Shown here piece after piece: positions 62,909-64,000 of a stretch of DNA of 64,000 bases. This stretch comes from Helicobacter magdeburgensis (GTDB lineage: Bacteria > Campylobacterota > Campylobacteria > Campylobacterales > Helicobacteraceae). The notes beneath the pieces were generated by a model. That model saw nothing but the letters and a program-made list of their open reading frames with translations, searched no databases and was not told the DNA's origin. The DNA lies in contig NZ_JRPE02000003.1 of assembly GCF_000765825.2 (NCBI RefSeq), forward strand, positions 124,001 to 188,000, written 5' to 3'. Every line of letters begins with the position of its first letter. Within the stretch, counting starts at the first letter, position 1. The position numbers were made by a program, and so were the translations under genes.

Positions 62909-64000
62909 ATGAATACTCTTAGCGTTATTGATACTTTTGGATTTTTCTTTCGTAGTTTTTATGCTCTCCCTCCGCTTAAAAATTCACAAGGATTCCCCAC
63001 AGGATTGCTTGTGGGTTTTTGCAACCTTTTGCAGTCTTTATATAAAGATCCCTCTTGCACCTATATCGCCTTTGCTTTAGAAGGTGGGGGGAGAAATAAA
63101 AGACGAGATATTTATAGTGAGTATAAAGCCAATCGCCAAGCCGCCCCAGAAGAGCTGCGTTTGCAACTCCCCATTGCGATTGAGTGGATTGCTAAAATGG
63201 GCTTTTTAAATATCAGTGTTGAAGGCTATGAGGCTGATGATGTTATCGCTTCAATTAACAAAGTCGCTAACGCACAAAATATCGCGGTAAGAATCATAAG
63301 CCACGACAAAGACTTATACCAGCTCATTGATGAGAATACTTATATCTACGATCCTATCGGCAAAAAGGACATTAAAGAAGCACAATGTTTGCAAAAATAC
63401 GGCGTATATCCCAAGAATTTTATTGATTATCAAAGCCTTGTAGGCGATAGCAGCGATAATGTAATGGGAGTAAAGGGCATAGGCGCAAAGTCCGCTCAAA
63501 AGCTTATCCAACGCTTTGGGAGTATAGAATCTTTATATGCTCGTATTGATGAGGTAGAATCTGCCACTACACCAAGAATTGCCAAGCTTATTAAAGAGGG
63601 CAAGGACAATGCCTTTTTAAGCAAAAAGCTTGTTACACTCTATGATAATCTGCTTGAAAATATTGATCTCAATAAATGTCTAATGCCTGAATCCAACCCT
63701 ATGCTTAAGATTTTTGATGAGTTAGAAAAATATGAGCTAAAAAATATCATCTCTAAGATTCAATCTCCTTATGAGCGATACACGCAGAAAAAGTCCGCCC
63801 AAAGGGGCATTGGCTCACTGCAAAGCACACAATCGCCCCAAAATGTAGAGAGTAAAAAAGATGAAGCCTTTAGCTTTACCCCCCATTTGCTTGATACTTT
63901 AGAATCCGTAGAATCCGTGCTAGATTCTATTCCACAAGGGGTGAGAGTGGGCTTTGACTGCGAGAGTGATAGCCTTGATTTACAGGAAGCCCAGCTTGTG
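62909..64000 (+). CDS. polA: DNA polymerase I, N-terminal part (cut by window edge)
   Basis: 364 codons open from ATG 62909 (AAAAGG before it) to the edge. The 5'-3' exonuclease domain is complete: IDTFGFFFRSFYAL, the YEADDVIAS acidic pair, SHDKDLYQLI, and the helix-hairpin-helix GVKGIGAKSAQKLIQ (about residue 190). Near residue 352 VGFDCESDSLD starts the 3'-5' exonuclease-like domain and keeps its DxE pair. The polymerase part lies outside the window. Confidence 0.95.
   Translation, partial: MNTLSVIDTFGFFFRSFYALPPLKNSQGFPTGLLVGFCNLLQSLYKDPSCTYIAFALEGGGRNKRRDIYSEYKANRQAAPEELRLQLPIAIEWIAKMGFLNISVEGYEADDVIASINKVANAQNIAVRIISHDKDLYQLIDENTYIYDPIGKKDIKEAQCLQKYGVYPKNFIDYQSLVGDSSDNVMGVKGIGAKSAQKLIQRFGSIESLYARIDEVESATTPRIAKLIKEGKDNAFLSKKLVTLYDNLLENIDLNKCLMPESNPMLKIFDELEKYELKNIISKIQSPYERYTQKKSAQRGIGSLQSTQSPQNVESKKDEAFSFTPHLLDTLESVESVLDSIPQGVRVGFDCESDSLDLQEAQLV

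Overview
The window looks like chromosomal DNA of an enterohepatic-type Helicobacter (Campylobacterota). Base composition is AT-rich. Marker genes are hugZ, a ccoN-ccoO-ccoQ-ccoP oxidase operon followed by FixH-like genes, an Hcp/Sel1 cysteine-repeat protein beside minD-minE, and a dprA-ruvX pair. I see no rRNA, tRNA, CRISPR array or insertion sequence. A striking background feature is a very common heptamer, AGATTCT/AGAATCT, found in genes, in low-complexity protein tails and as inverted pairs behind genes.

Layout. 1-2141: ppc (cut by the window edge) diverging from ilvC. 2216-5749: a three-gene minus-strand operon with two flavin monooxygenases of the dimethyl-sulfide / dimethyl-sulfone type around an ATP-grasp ligase. 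6030-9387: a minus-strand operon of a Tat-exported Fe-S protein, a membrane cytochrome b, a TDT/SLAC1 channel and CutA, with no catalytic subunit beside it. 9525-20705: a defence island made of a one-chain restriction-methylase with a 13-G phase-variation tract, a Crp/Fnr regulator, and a complete type I R-M system (hsdM, hsdS, hsdR) enclosing an opposite-strand ImmA-like/PIN pair. 20842-24276: a cation efflux protein, paired SMR transporters and argG.

24277-29939: an LpoB-like/Sel1 fusion protein, minD, minE, a divergent polysaccharide deacetylase, dprA, ruvX and a TetR regulator with a visible operator. From memory of H. pylori (ilvC next to minD-minE-dprA), about 22 kb separates ilvC from minD here, which would make 2.2-24.3 kb an accessory block. 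30203-50783 is mostly housekeeping: ybeY, speA, cysE, the dksA-rlmH-accD cluster, recO, gdhA, mutY, ndh, purM, aroE, gatC, ung, a KefB-like antiporter, a metallophosphoesterase and a TauE-like exporter.

50784-54859: a gene-free 450 bp with a Fur-box-like palindrome and stable hairpins ahead of hugZ, a TM2 protein, a secreted-protein gene broken by two -1 frameshifts (each at an A5 run), and an HNH nuclease. 54934-62733: tilS, the cbb3 oxidase operon with small membrane proteins, a TPM-like protein, FixH, and three pseudopilin-like proteins. 62909-64000: the start of polA.

Functional themes: microaerobic respiration (cbb3, NDH-2, orphan Fe-S/cyt b module), possible organosulfur use, layered phase-variable restriction, and competence/DNA repair genes together with a candidate uptake-like repeat. 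All coordinates and motif calls were made by reading; no database search was run.
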